From Mesorhizobium sp. B2-8-5 (GTDB lineage Bacteria; Pseudomonadota; Alphaproteobacteria; Rhizobiales; Rhizobiaceae): 64,000 nt of DNA. Positions 15,693-24,108 of this stretch are shown in pieces; position 1 is the first letter of the stretch; the number at the start of each line of letters is the position of its first letter. The translations under genes and the position numbers were made by a program. The notes under the pieces were generated by a model. The model did no database searches and was not told where the DNA came from. It saw only the letters and a program-made list of their open reading frames with translations. The DNA lies in the NCBI RefSeq assembly GCF_006440675.2, contig NZ_CP083951.1:4931501-4995500 (forward strand). The letters are read 5' to 3'.

Positions 15693-16541
15693 CTAGGCAT
15701 TCCTCGGGTCGGCCACGCATTGCGGAATCGCGCGGGTGGCGGCGATCAGCTTGCCGCGCATTTCGGAAGGCCGGCGCAAATTCTGCCAGTAGGCGCCGAT
15801 GCCCTTCATTTCAGTGCCCTGGCCACCGCCGAGCGCACCGTCGGCGCCGACCAGCATCGTCACGATCTTGACGCCGCAGGCAAGGTTGCGGTCGGGATCG
15901 GTGATGTCGACCTCCGACTTGAAGCCGCAATGGTATCTCTGCTCGTCCGAAAGCGACAATTGCAGCAGGCCGATCGAATACTGGTCCTGGTCCTCTTCCC
16001 AATAGGCGGCGGAGCTGCTGTTGACGGATTCCGCGCTGACCAGGTCGGCAAGCAGCGTACGCCAGAACACGGCGCGGCCGCCGCGGTCCTGGCGCAGATA
16101 GCCGGGGCAGAAAACCCCTATGTCGGAAGGCTCGAGACCGCTCAGCGGCTTTTCGGCATCGATCAGGTAGGCCAGCTTGCGCGTCACGGTCTTATGATCG
16201 ACCATTTTTGTCAGCGCGCCCTGCCCCGCGAGGCAGTTTTTCGCGAAAGCCTGCGCCTCCGGCTGGGTGGTATGCCCGTGGGATTTCCACTGGTCGGTGC
16301 AGGACGGCCGGGACGCGACAACGGGCGCCACCGCTGGTGAGGCGGCCGGCGAGGCGACGGCCACTTTGGCAGGCTTCGGTGTTGCGGCTTTCGGCGCGGC
16401 AGCCTGGGGCACGGCGCTTTCGATGACCTTGGGATTGGCGCAGCCGTCGAGCACCACGGCAAGCCCCGCCAATGCCACGACGATGCGGATCAGCCTGAAC
16501 CGAACTCCGGCACGCAATCGCACTGAGCCGCCAGCGTACAA
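15693..16541 (-). CDS. Lipoprotein with lytic-transglycosylase-like domain
   Basis: A 282-residue protein. The N-terminal helix ends in LAVVLDGC, a plausible lipobox with the acylated Cys near residue 34. A Pro/Ala-rich spacer follows (about 36-80). The C-terminal domain contains LVSAESVNSSSAAYW and QYSIGLLQLS, resembling the catalytic Glu and the GLMQ-type motif of SLT transglycosylases, and four or more Cys for disulfides. It may cut or bind peptidoglycan; this is moderate inference. The TTG start at 16541 lies after GGAGGGGGAT. It is a single gene downstream of the amidase. Confidence 0.6.
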   Translation of the reverse strand: MYAGGSVRLRAGVRFRLIRIVVALAGLAVVLDGCANPKVIESAVPQAAAPKAATPKPAKVAVASPAASPAVAPVVASRPSCTDQWKSHGHTTQPEAQAFAKNCLAGQGALTKMVDHKTVTRKLAYLIDAEKPLSGLEPSDIGVFCPGYLRQDRGGRAVFWRTLLADLVSAESVNSSSAAYWEEDQDQYSIGLLQLSLSDEQRYHCGFKSEVDITDPDRNLACGVKIVTMLVGADGALGGGQGTEMKGIGAYWQNLRRPSEMRGKLIAATRAIPQCVADPRNA

Positions 16542-16616
16542 ATCCCCCTCCGAGCAGTAAACACAACGGACCAGCCCGGCCTCTTAAGGTCACTCTGCCA
16601 GATCGGTGGTGGCCTG

Positions 16617-18620
16617 TCACCCGATCCCGCCAGTGATCGTGAAGGTTCCCTTACAGTGCCCGTCGGGCGGGCGCGCGATGGCCGTGACGATCGAGCCATA
16701 GGCGCCGCGCCAGACGCTGTGGAAGCCCTGATGCGTCGATACCGGCACGACCACCCGACCGGTATGGCGGTTGCCCTCCGCCCGCATGAGGACAGGCTCG
16801 CCATTGACGTGAACCTTGACCGCGGCCGGCTCGTCCGCGCCGACGTCCAACACGATCCCGATCTCGTCGGTGTCGCCGGAGCGCGTCGTCTCGGCGGTCA
16901 GCGCCAGCGTGAGCGGCGCATCGCCGGCAGCCGCGCCCCTGCCCTCGAACACATCGCCGGCCAGCGCCGGCGTGCGCGGCGGAACGGTGCGGCGTCTGGT
17001 GGCCCGCTCGTAATCGCCGGCGATGGTCAGCAACGCCACGTCGTCATAAGCCTTGCCGGCGAAGGTGAGGCCGACCGGCATGCCGATATCGGCCATCGTT
17101 CCCATCGGCACCGTCACCGTCGGGATGCCGAGATGGCGCCACACGAGATTGCCGTTGGCGACCCAGGTGCCGTTGCGCCAGGCAAGCCGTGCGGAAGCCT
17201 CGTCGACGTCGGCATCGGCCGGACCGACATCGGCGACCGCCGGCAGCACCACGGCGTCGAGGCGGTTGGCATCGAGCCAGTCCTCGAAATCGATACGGCG
17301 CGTTGTCTCCAGGCCTTTCAGGCCCTCCTCGATGGTGGGAATGTCCGCGAGCGGCGCCACGCCCTGCTTCGCCCGCTCGACATACCGCGCCAGATCGAAA
17401 TCGACCTCGCCATAACGGTCGCGCAAGGTGCCCGGCGGCTGCGGAAAGATCTTTGCGCCGTCGACCGAAGCAAGATCGGGGATCGCGGGATCGGCATTGG
17501 CGCGCAGGAAATCGTCCCAGGACCAGATGGACAGGTCCCAGATCTCGCGCTCGGCGAATTCAGCCGGCACAAGGACACGGTCGACCATCGACAGCACGCC
17601 CGGACGGTCGCGCTCGTAGTTGGAGACGACGGGGAAATCGACCTCGACCACTTCAGCACCGAGCGCTTCGAGATCGCGCGCTGCCTGACGCCAAAGCTCC
17701 AGCACCGAGGCGCGCGTCTCGATCGGGCGGTCGGCGCCATCATCCTTGCCGATATACATTTTCGGCACGCCGAGGCGTTTGCCCTTCAGCGCGCCTTGCA
17801 GCGGAAGCGCGGCGTAGCTCGCCGGCCGCAGCGCCGATGTTTTCGGAATCGCCACCCAGGGCTGCACGCGCCAGAAATCGCCGCGCGTCTCGGCATCGTC
17901 GGCGACGATCACGTCGAGCAGCTCCAGCATGTCGGGAATGGTCCGCGTGTGCGGCACCACCACATCCATGGTCGGCACCAAGGGCCAGTTGCCGCGCACC
18001 GAAATCACGCCGCGCGATGGCGTGTAGGCCACCAGCGCGTTGTTGGAAGCGGGCGCGCGACCGGACGACCAGGTTTCTTCGCCGAGGCCGAAGGCGGCGA
18101 AGGACGCGGCGGTCGCCGTGCCCGAGCCGTTGGACGAGCCGGAAGCGAAAGCGGCGGTGAGGAAGTCCTTGTTGTACGGACTCTCGGCGCGGCCATAGAC
18201 GCCGCGCTGCATGCCGCCATTGGCCATCGGCGGCATGTTGGTGAGGCCGATCAATACCGCGCCGGCGGCGCGCAGCCTGGCGATGGTGAAGGCGTCCTCG
18301 CCGGCGACGAGATGCTGGAAGGCGGGCGAGCCGGCGGCGACCGTCAGGCCCTTGGCCTTGTAGCTGTCCTTGGCGGTGTAAGGGATGCCGTCGAGCGGGC
18401 CGAGGGCTTTGCCCTCTCGGCGGCGGCGGTCCGAAGCTTCCGCCTCCTCGAACATGTTCGGATTGAGGATGGGGACCGCGTTCAGCGCGATGCCGTGGCG
18501 GTCGTAATGCACAATGCGGTTGAGATAGGCACCGACCAGCTCGACGCTGGTGACGGTGCCGTCTTCCAGCCCGCTGCGCAGGTCGGCGATCGAGGCTTCG
18601 ACGAGGTGGAGGTTGAGCAT
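16617..18620 (-). CDS. Amidase signature family protein with extra C-terminal domain
   Basis: About 667 residues, longer than a usual amidase (450-550). The catalytic Lys-cisSer-Ser triad is visible: IPYTAKDSYK, ASGSSNGSGTATAASFAAFG and the nucleophile region ETWSSGRAPAS. The C-terminal 110 residues after about 555 (beta-rich, ending GTFTITGGIG) are not part of the amidase fold and resemble a carbohydrate-binding or Ig-like module. The start at 18620 (MLNLHLVEAS) is chosen by conservation; an in-frame GTG at 18659 is possible and neither has a good ribosome site. The substrate amide is unknown. Confidence 0.82.
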   Translation of the reverse strand: MLNLHLVEASIADLRSGLEDGTVTSVELVGAYLNRIVHYDRHGIALNAVPILNPNMFEEAEASDRRRREGKALGPLDGIPYTAKDSYKAKGLTVAAGSPAFQHLVAGEDAFTIARLRAAGAVLIGLTNMPPMANGGMQRGVYGRAESPYNKDFLTAAFASGSSNGSGTATAASFAAFGLGEETWSSGRAPASNNALVAYTPSRGVISVRGNWPLVPTMDVVVPHTRTIPDMLELLDVIVADDAETRGDFWRVQPWVAIPKTSALRPASYAALPLQGALKGKRLGVPKMYIGKDDGADRPIETRASVLELWRQAARDLEALGAEVVEVDFPVVSNYERDRPGVLSMVDRVLVPAEFAEREIWDLSIWSWDDFLRANADPAIPDLASVDGAKIFPQPPGTLRDRYGEVDFDLARYVERAKQGVAPLADIPTIEEGLKGLETTRRIDFEDWLDANRLDAVVLPAVADVGPADADVDEASARLAWRNGTWVANGNLVWRHLGIPTVTVPMGTMADIGMPVGLTFAGKAYDDVALLTIAGDYERATRRRTVPPRTPALAGDVFEGRGAAAGDAPLTLALTAETTRSGDTDEIGIVLDVGADEPAAVKVHVNGEPVLMRAEGNRHTGRVVVPVSTHQGFHSVWRGAYGSIVTAIARPPDGHCKGTFTITGGIG

Positions 18621-18695
18621 GATGGGACGGGACGCTGACTGGTAGGTTTGTCTATCCACCTAGGATGACGGCGCGCACGTAACTTGTACAGTGAA

Positions 18696-18737
18696 CTCCC
18701 CTGTCCCTTCGGCGACATCTTCCTCGAGGGGAGATAA
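18696..18737. repeat. Family-1 palindromic repeat
   Basis: CTCCCCTGTCCCTTCGGCGACATC followed by TTCCTCGAGGGGAGATAAGCG between the amidase start and the Moco subunit stop. A variant of the dispersed element. Confidence 0.6.
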
Positions 18738-18742
18738 GCGCC

Positions 18743-20992
18743 CTAAACCCCCAGCACGTCCTTCACCCTCTCTCGCGTGTAAGGCAGATCGTATATGCGC
18801 TTGCCGGTCGCATTCCGGAATGCGTTGGCGATGGCGCCAGCGGTAGGGCCCTGTGCGGCTTCGGCGACGCCGAGATAAGGCGTGCCGGGGTTATCGACGA
18901 CTTGCACCTCGATATTGTCGGGCACCGCGCTGAAGCGCAGGATCGGATAGGTTGACCAGTCCGGACTCAAGATGCGCGTTCGATCGAAATGCACGGCCTC
19001 GTAAAGCGTCCAGCTCATCGACTGCAATATGCCGCCTTCGGTCTGGTTGATAATCGAATCCGGGGCGACGGCCTCCCCGCAATCGACCGCCGCAACGACG
19101 CGCGACACCTTGATCGCGCCGCTGTCGCTGTCGACATCGGCCTCCAGCGCAACAGCCAGATAAGCGGCGTGGTTCTTGTATTTAGCGAAGGCGAAACCCC
19201 TGCCCCGGCCTTCCGGCAAAGCATCCTTCGACCAGCCGAATTTTTGCGCCGCGACCTCGATCACCTTTTTGGCGCGCGGGTCTTTCAGGTGGCGCAGGCG
19301 GTATTCGACCGGATCGGCGTTCGCCGCCACCGCCAACTCGTCCATGAAGCTTTCGATGGAGAAGACGTTACAATAGGCGCCGAGGCCGCGCAGCGCGGAC
19401 ACGCGCACCGGCATGTCGGCGACGAAGTTCCAGTTCACGCGCTGGTTGGGCACGTCATAGAGCGGGATTGCGTTGCGGTCGCCATTGCCGAGCGGAGAGA
19501 TTTGCAGCTCGGCGGGATCGGGCGGGAAATGCCGTTCCATCAGCCTGCCGGCGATCAACGATCCGGCGGAACCCGGCCGCGTGCCATGGTTATTGCTCCA
19601 CAGGTCGTAGTGCCAGTTCACGATGTTGCCGTTCTGGTCGAGCGTGGCACTCGCCCTGGTCAGCATCGCCGGTCCGTATGGCTCCCATAGATGCTCCTGG
19701 TCGCGCATCCATTGCACGCGCACCGGCTTGCCCGGCACTTTCTGCGCGATCAGCGCGGCGTCGGCCGCCGCATCGTCGGCGCCGTTGTGGCCGTAGCAGC
19801 CCGAGCCCTCGGTGTGGATGCAGCGCACCTTCTCCTGCGGCACGCCGAGCATCTGGGCGATCGCCTTGCGATCGGGATAGACGCCTTGCGTATGCGTCCA
19901 GACCGTCGTCAGGCCATTGTCGAGCATGGCCACCGCGCTCGATGGACCGATAGAGCCGTGCATCTGGTAGGCGCGCGTGAATTGCGCCTGGAGCGTCCTG
20001 GCTCCCGGCGCGCTGTCGGCGCCGACGGAGGTCACCGTGCCGACTTTCGACACGGCCTTTTCCAGGAAAGCCGAGATATCGTTCGGGTCGGGAAGCGCAG
20101 GCTGCTCCTGCCACTTCGCGACGGCGGCCATGGCGCGCATGGCCTTCACGGCCTGGAACTCCTGCTCGGCGACCACGGCGAGGAAATCGCCGTCGCGCAC
20201 CACGGCGATCACGCCAGGCATCGCCTTGACCGCGACATCGGCGAAGTCGGCGAGCTTCGCGCCGTAGCTCGGCGGCCGCACGACGCGGGCATGAACCATG
20301 CCCGGCGGGCGCATGTCCTGGACATAGGCCTCGCCGCCGGTGACCTTGGCCGGGATGTCGACGCGCGCGAAAGGCTTGCCGATCGCGCGATAGGCTGCCG
20401 GCGGCTTGAGCCTGGTATCCGCCGCCGCATCGACATGAAGGAAATCGGCCGAGACCAGTTCGCCATAACCGGCCTTGGCGCCGTTCGGGCCGACGACCGC
20501 TCCCGCCTCAGCCTTCAGCGCCTCGACCGGCGCGCCGAGCTTTTCGCTGGCCTTGGCGATCAGGATCTGCCGCGCCTGCGCCGAGGCATAGCGGATGGCG
20601 GTGCCTGAATTCTGGATCGTCTGGCTGCCGGCGGTGTAGCCTTCATTCGGCGTCAGCGCGGTGTCGGCGGTGATCAGTTTGATCGCCGCCGGCTCGACCT
20701 CGAGCTCCTCGGCCGCGATCTGGCGCAGCGACGTCTTGGTGCCCTGGCCAAGCTCGGCCTTGCCGGTGAAGACGGTGATTGAACCGTCGGCGTCGATGCG
20801 GATCCAAGCGTCGAGCGAGGGCGTATCAGCCAGACTGCCGGGCAATTCGGGTTTCGCCGTCTGGGCGCCGGGCGCGCTCGGTACCTCGCCCTGCTGCGCC
20901 TCGGCGGGGATGGCGAAGGATACGACCAGCGCGCCGGCTCCCGCCAGGAAGCCGCGGCGGGTGATATCGGGAAGCAGGTTCGGTGCGTTCAT
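18743..20992 (-). CDS. Molybdopterin-binding subunit of aldehyde dehydrogenase (xanthine oxidase family)
   Basis: A 749-residue catalytic subunit. The twin-arginine signal ITRRGFLAGAGALVVSFAI sends it folded to the periplasm. Motifs include FTGKAELGQGTKTS, the cofactor-binding ALRGLGAYCNVF, GSGCYGHNGADDAAADAAL and the C-terminal GVAEAAQGPTAGAIANAF with the base Glu. With the 2Fe-2S subunit and cytochrome c it should form a periplasm-facing enzyme that oxidises aldehydes or N-heterocycles and feeds electrons to the respiratory chain. The second ATG (20992) is used because GGGAGG is too close to the first. It overlaps the stop of the preceding gene. Confidence 0.88.
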   Translation of the reverse strand: MNAPNLLPDITRRGFLAGAGALVVSFAIPAEAQQGEVPSAPGAQTAKPELPGSLADTPSLDAWIRIDADGSITVFTGKAELGQGTKTSLRQIAAEELEVEPAAIKLITADTALTPNEGYTAGSQTIQNSGTAIRYASAQARQILIAKASEKLGAPVEALKAEAGAVVGPNGAKAGYGELVSADFLHVDAAADTRLKPPAAYRAIGKPFARVDIPAKVTGGEAYVQDMRPPGMVHARVVRPPSYGAKLADFADVAVKAMPGVIAVVRDGDFLAVVAEQEFQAVKAMRAMAAVAKWQEQPALPDPNDISAFLEKAVSKVGTVTSVGADSAPGARTLQAQFTRAYQMHGSIGPSSAVAMLDNGLTTVWTHTQGVYPDRKAIAQMLGVPQEKVRCIHTEGSGCYGHNGADDAAADAALIAQKVPGKPVRVQWMRDQEHLWEPYGPAMLTRASATLDQNGNIVNWHYDLWSNNHGTRPGSAGSLIAGRLMERHFPPDPAELQISPLGNGDRNAIPLYDVPNQRVNWNFVADMPVRVSALRGLGAYCNVFSIESFMDELAVAANADPVEYRLRHLKDPRAKKVIEVAAQKFGWSKDALPEGRGRGFAFAKYKNHAAYLAVALEADVDSDSGAIKVSRVVAAVDCGEAVAPDSIINQTEGGILQSMSWTLYEAVHFDRTRILSPDWSTYPILRFSAVPDNIEVQVVDNPGTPYLGVAEAAQGPTAGAIANAFRNATGKRIYDLPYTRERVKDVLGV

Positions 20993-21498
20993 CATCCCCT
21001 CCCGGTGGCGGCTGCCGGCGCCATGTTGCCGGCGGACTTGCCCTGCATCAGGTCGCGGGCGCGGGCCACGGCTCGAAGGATGCGCATATGCGTGCCGCAG
21101 CGACAGAGATTGGGCTCCAGCGCCTGCCTGATGTCGGCGTCGGCGGCATCGGGCTTTGCCTCGAGCAGCGCCTGCGCCCGCATCATCATGCCGGCAATGC
21201 AATAGCCGCATTGCGCCGCCTGTTGTTCGATGAAAGCTTTTTGCATCGGGCCGGGATCGTCGATGGTGCCAAGGCCCTCGACCGTCTTGATCTCGCGCCC
21301 CTCGACCAGCATGGCCGGCGTCAGGCAGGAAAAGACCGCCTTGCCGTCGACCATCACTGTGCAGGCGCCGCACTGGCCGAGGCCGCAACCGAACTTGGCG
21401 CCGTTGAGCTTCAGATCGTTGCGCAGCACATAGAGCAGCGGCGTCGCCGGATCGACGTCGACGTCATGTGACGTGCCATTGACGTTGAGCTTGACCAT
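20992..21498 (-). CDS. 2Fe-2S subunit of the aldehyde dehydrogenase complex
   Basis: A 168-residue iron-sulfur subunit. The plant-type ferredoxin domain has KFGCGLGQCGACTVMVDGK, and a helical C-terminal domain has QAAQCGYCIAGMMM and NLCRCGTHMRILRAV for the second cluster. Both clusters lie in the electron path from the molybdenum centre to the cytochrome subunit. No own signal peptide is present; such subunits are co-exported with the Tat-dependent partner. The start ATG overlaps the cytochrome gene stop by one base and its own stop overlaps the Moco gene start, indicating a tightly coupled operon. Confidence 0.92.
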   Translation of the reverse strand: MVKLNVNGTSHDVDVDPATPLLYVLRNDLKLNGAKFGCGLGQCGACTVMVDGKAVFSCLTPAMLVEGREIKTVEGLGTIDDPGPMQKAFIEQQAAQCGYCIAGMMMRAQALLEAKPDAADADIRQALEPNLCRCGTHMRILRAVARARDLMQGKSAGNMAPAAATGRG

Positions 21499-22871
21499 CA
21501 GTCCTTGGCTCCCACATTGTCCGGGCTGCGCTCGATGCCGTCCGAAGGCCGGACGCTGACCCGGTATTTGCCGCTCCTGGTGTCGGCGGTCTTCGCTTTC
21601 GCGTCCGCCCATGCCGGCTTCTGGGCATAGGCCTCGCGCAGATAGCCGAGCAGGTCCGCCACCTGATCGTCGGTCAGCGTCGCGGCGAAGCCCGGCATGA
21701 TCGGGCTCTCCCGGCCGCTCGCCGCCGGCAGGCCAAAGAGCACGACGTTGATTGCATTTTGCGGATCGCGCGCGGCGATCGTGCTGGAGAGATGGAAATC
21801 GATGCCGCCGAAGGGCTGCGGGCGGCTGCCGTCATGGCAGGTGGCGCAGGCCGCCTGGTAGATCGCGCCGCCGCGGCTGGTCGGGCTGCCGGTGGTGGCG
21901 CTTGCCGGTATCGGCGTGCCGCCCTGGTCGATCGAAAGCTTCTTGCGGATGTCCTCGGCTGCCGCCGCGCGCTCCGGCGCCGGCTCGCCCATTTGGGAGA
22001 CCAGGTAAGTGGCAATGGCGCTGATATCGGTATCGGGAAGCCGGCCGAGATTGCCGGTGACCTCGGCCATCGGTCCGTTGGCCACGCCGTGATCGGCATG
22101 CCAGCCCTGGCGTAGATAGGCAAAGAGACTGTCATGCGTCCATGGGATTGGCGCGGAGGACGATCTGTCGAGCGCGAAGGCATCCCAGCCCTCTGCTTCG
22201 CCGCCTGCCAGATGCGCGCCTTTCCGCTCGGCGCCCAGCAGGTTGCGCGGCGTGTGGCAGGCGCCGCAATGGCCAAGCCCTTCGACGAGATAGGCACCGC
22301 GGTTCCATTCGGCGCTCTGCGAGGCATCCTCGCGATAGGCGCCCTTGTCGAAGAAGAGCAGCTTCCAGCCCGCCAGCACGAAGCGCAGGTTGAGCGGGAA
22401 CGGCAGCTCATTGGCGGGAGGTCGATTCTCCACGGCATGCCGCGTCATCAGATAGGCATAGAGCGCCTTGTTGTCCTCGTCGGAGACCAGCGTGAAATGG
22501 TCGAACGGGAAGGCCGGATAAAGGTGATCGCCGTCGCGCTCGACGCCTTCCCGCATCGCCCGGCTGAAGGCAGCTTCCGACCAGCGCCCGATACCGGTCT
22601 TGGGGTCCGGCGTGATGTTGGTGGAATAGATGGTACCGAATGGCGTCGGCACCGCCAGCCCGCCGGCGAAGGACTTTCCGCCGGGCTTGGTATGGCAGGC
22701 CGTGCAGTTGCCGACCGAAGCGACCACCGCCCCCTTCACGATCAGCGCGTGGTCGAAGGAGGCGCGTTGCGGCGGTTCGATCGGGTCGATCGCCGGCTTC
22801 CAGGCATAGGCGGCGAAACCCGCCAGGCAGACTACAATGAGGATGAGAACGCCGGTCCAGAAGCGTTTCAA
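21498..22871 (-). CDS. Triheme c-type cytochrome subunit of the aldehyde dehydrogenase complex
   Basis: A 457-residue membrane-anchored cytochrome. An N-terminal helix (about 5-24) anchors it; three heme sites follow, CTACH (about 57), CGACH (about 207) and CATCH (about 342). This is the domain pattern of the cytochrome subunit in Gluconobacter-type membrane alcohol/aldehyde dehydrogenases, which passes electrons to ubiquinone. The only plausible start is TTG at 22871, with AAGGAG 7 bases upstream; that site is part of a perfect hairpin (22870-22884). It is first in the operon, followed by the 2Fe-2S and Moco genes. Confidence 0.9.
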   Translation of the reverse strand: MKRFWTGVLILIVVCLAGFAAYAWKPAIDPIEPPQRASFDHALIVKGAVVASVGNCTACHTKPGGKSFAGGLAVPTPFGTIYSTNITPDPKTGIGRWSEAAFSRAMREGVERDGDHLYPAFPFDHFTLVSDEDNKALYAYLMTRHAVENRPPANELPFPLNLRFVLAGWKLLFFDKGAYREDASQSAEWNRGAYLVEGLGHCGACHTPRNLLGAERKGAHLAGGEAEGWDAFALDRSSSAPIPWTHDSLFAYLRQGWHADHGVANGPMAEVTGNLGRLPDTDISAIATYLVSQMGEPAPERAAAAEDIRKKLSIDQGGTPIPASATTGSPTSRGGAIYQAACATCHDGSRPQPFGGIDFHLSSTIAARDPQNAINVVLFGLPAASGRESPIMPGFAATLTDDQVADLLGYLREAYAQKPAWADAKAKTADTRSGKYRVSVRPSDGIERSPDNVGAKD

Positions 22872-22884
22872 GGAGGTACTCCTT
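22870..22884 (-). promoter_or_regulatory. Hairpin pairing the Shine-Dalgarno with the TTG start of the cytochrome gene
   Basis: On the minus strand the sequence is AAGGAG-TAC-CTCCTT-GAAA, where AAGGAG is the ribosome site and CTCCTT includes the first two bases of the TTG start. The arms are perfect complements with a 3-base loop, so translation initiation may be self-occluded. Confidence 0.55.
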
Positions 22885-22971
22885 GCGTGAGTCGGGCGGG
22901 CACGCGTCGCAGGCGTGGCGCCATGCGAGGAGAACTAGGTTCGAGCCGCGGGGCGTCAATGACAAAGCACC

Positions 22972-24072
22972 TCACAGCGTCTTGCTGTCGAACTGGCCGT
23001 TTTGCCTCATAAGATCGATGTAGGTCTTTGCCCGGGCGTTGCCGTGTTCCGTCGCCTTCAGGAACCATTTGGCTGCTTCCGGATAGTCCGGCTTTCCCAG
23101 TACTCCGAGATAATAGAGTTGACCCAAGCTGAACTCGGCATCGGCATTGCCTGTTTTCGCAGCTGCCAGCCACCAGAACTCGGCGGCTTTGCCGTCCCTG
23201 GCGATGCCTATGCCGTTTGCGTAGGCATAAGCCACCCACAGCTGGCTTGGAACGTCACCCTGCTTGGCCGCCTTCAGCCACCATGACGCTGCCTCGGTGT
23301 CACTCCTGGCAACACCCTTGCCCGTCGAATAGGCAGAGCCTAGCGCTGACTGCGCAGGGATGTAACCTTGCTCAGCCGCTTTGCGATACCAGACGACAGC
23401 TTGAGCATCGTCCTTTCCAACGCCGCTGCCCAGAGCGTAAGCGTTGCCGACAGCGGCTTGCGCGTCCACCTGGCCACGCGCAGCGGCCTTCATCCACCAT
23501 TGGAACGCCTTGCTGAAATCCTGATCGACACCGTGACCGCGCGCATAAAGCGTCCCGAGCAAACTCTGCCCGTTCGGGTCTTCATTGTCGGCGGCTTTTC
23601 TCACAAAAGTCGCCGCAACCTTGTCGTCTTTCTCCACGCCCTCGCCGACGTAATAGGCTCGACCGATGCCGTAGGCAGCCCGGGCGTTTCCTCTATCCGC
23701 AGCCTTCCGCCACCAATAGAGAGCCAACTGGCGATTCTGCGCGACGCCTTGGCCCTGCCAGTACAGGCCCCCGAGACCATACTGGCCATCGGGATTACCC
23801 ATATTCGCCAGTAAAGAAAGCTGGCGATACTCTTCCGCATAGTCCTTCGCCAGAATGGCGGCCTGTGCCTTCCTTATTGCGGACCACTGCTGGTAATAAT
23901 TCAGGACTGGCCCAAACAGAACGAAGCCGGCCAGCACCACTAGGGCGAGGCATAGGGCAGGCCCGGGACGCGGCGGACGTGGACTATAGACTTCCGTCTG
24001 CGACCTACTCGGCCATTCGAAATTGCTCAAGATCACCCGCCCATTTGCAACCAACAGTAGTTGATAGCGCAA
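22972..24072 (-). CDS. Membrane-anchored Sel1-repeat protein
   Basis: About 366 residues. A transmembrane helix lies near 38-57 (ALCLALVVLAGFVLFGPVLN), followed by seven Sel1-like repeats from about residue 90 to 355, each with the pattern A..LG..Y..G.GV..D...A..W..KAA..G. Sel1 repeats form alpha-solenoids that bind proteins, often in envelope or signalling complexes. The start is uncertain: TTG at 24072 has no ribosome site; a GTG at 24036 is an alternative. It lies 36 bases after the WD40 gene on the same strand, so the two probably form an operon. Confidence 0.8.
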   Translation of the reverse strand: MRYQLLLVANGRVILSNFEWPSRSQTEVYSPRPPRPGPALCLALVVLAGFVLFGPVLNYYQQWSAIRKAQAAILAKDYAEEYRQLSLLANMGNPDGQYGLGGLYWQGQGVAQNRQLALYWWRKAADRGNARAAYGIGRAYYVGEGVEKDDKVAATFVRKAADNEDPNGQSLLGTLYARGHGVDQDFSKAFQWWMKAAARGQVDAQAAVGNAYALGSGVGKDDAQAVVWYRKAAEQGYIPAQSALGSAYSTGKGVARSDTEAASWWLKAAKQGDVPSQLWVAYAYANGIGIARDGKAAEFWWLAAAKTGNADAEFSLGQLYYLGVLGKPDYPEAAKWFLKATEHGNARAKTYIDLMRQNGQFDSKTL

Positions 24073-24108
24073 GTTGGGGCAGAACTGAAATATAGCTCCA
24101 ATTAAATG

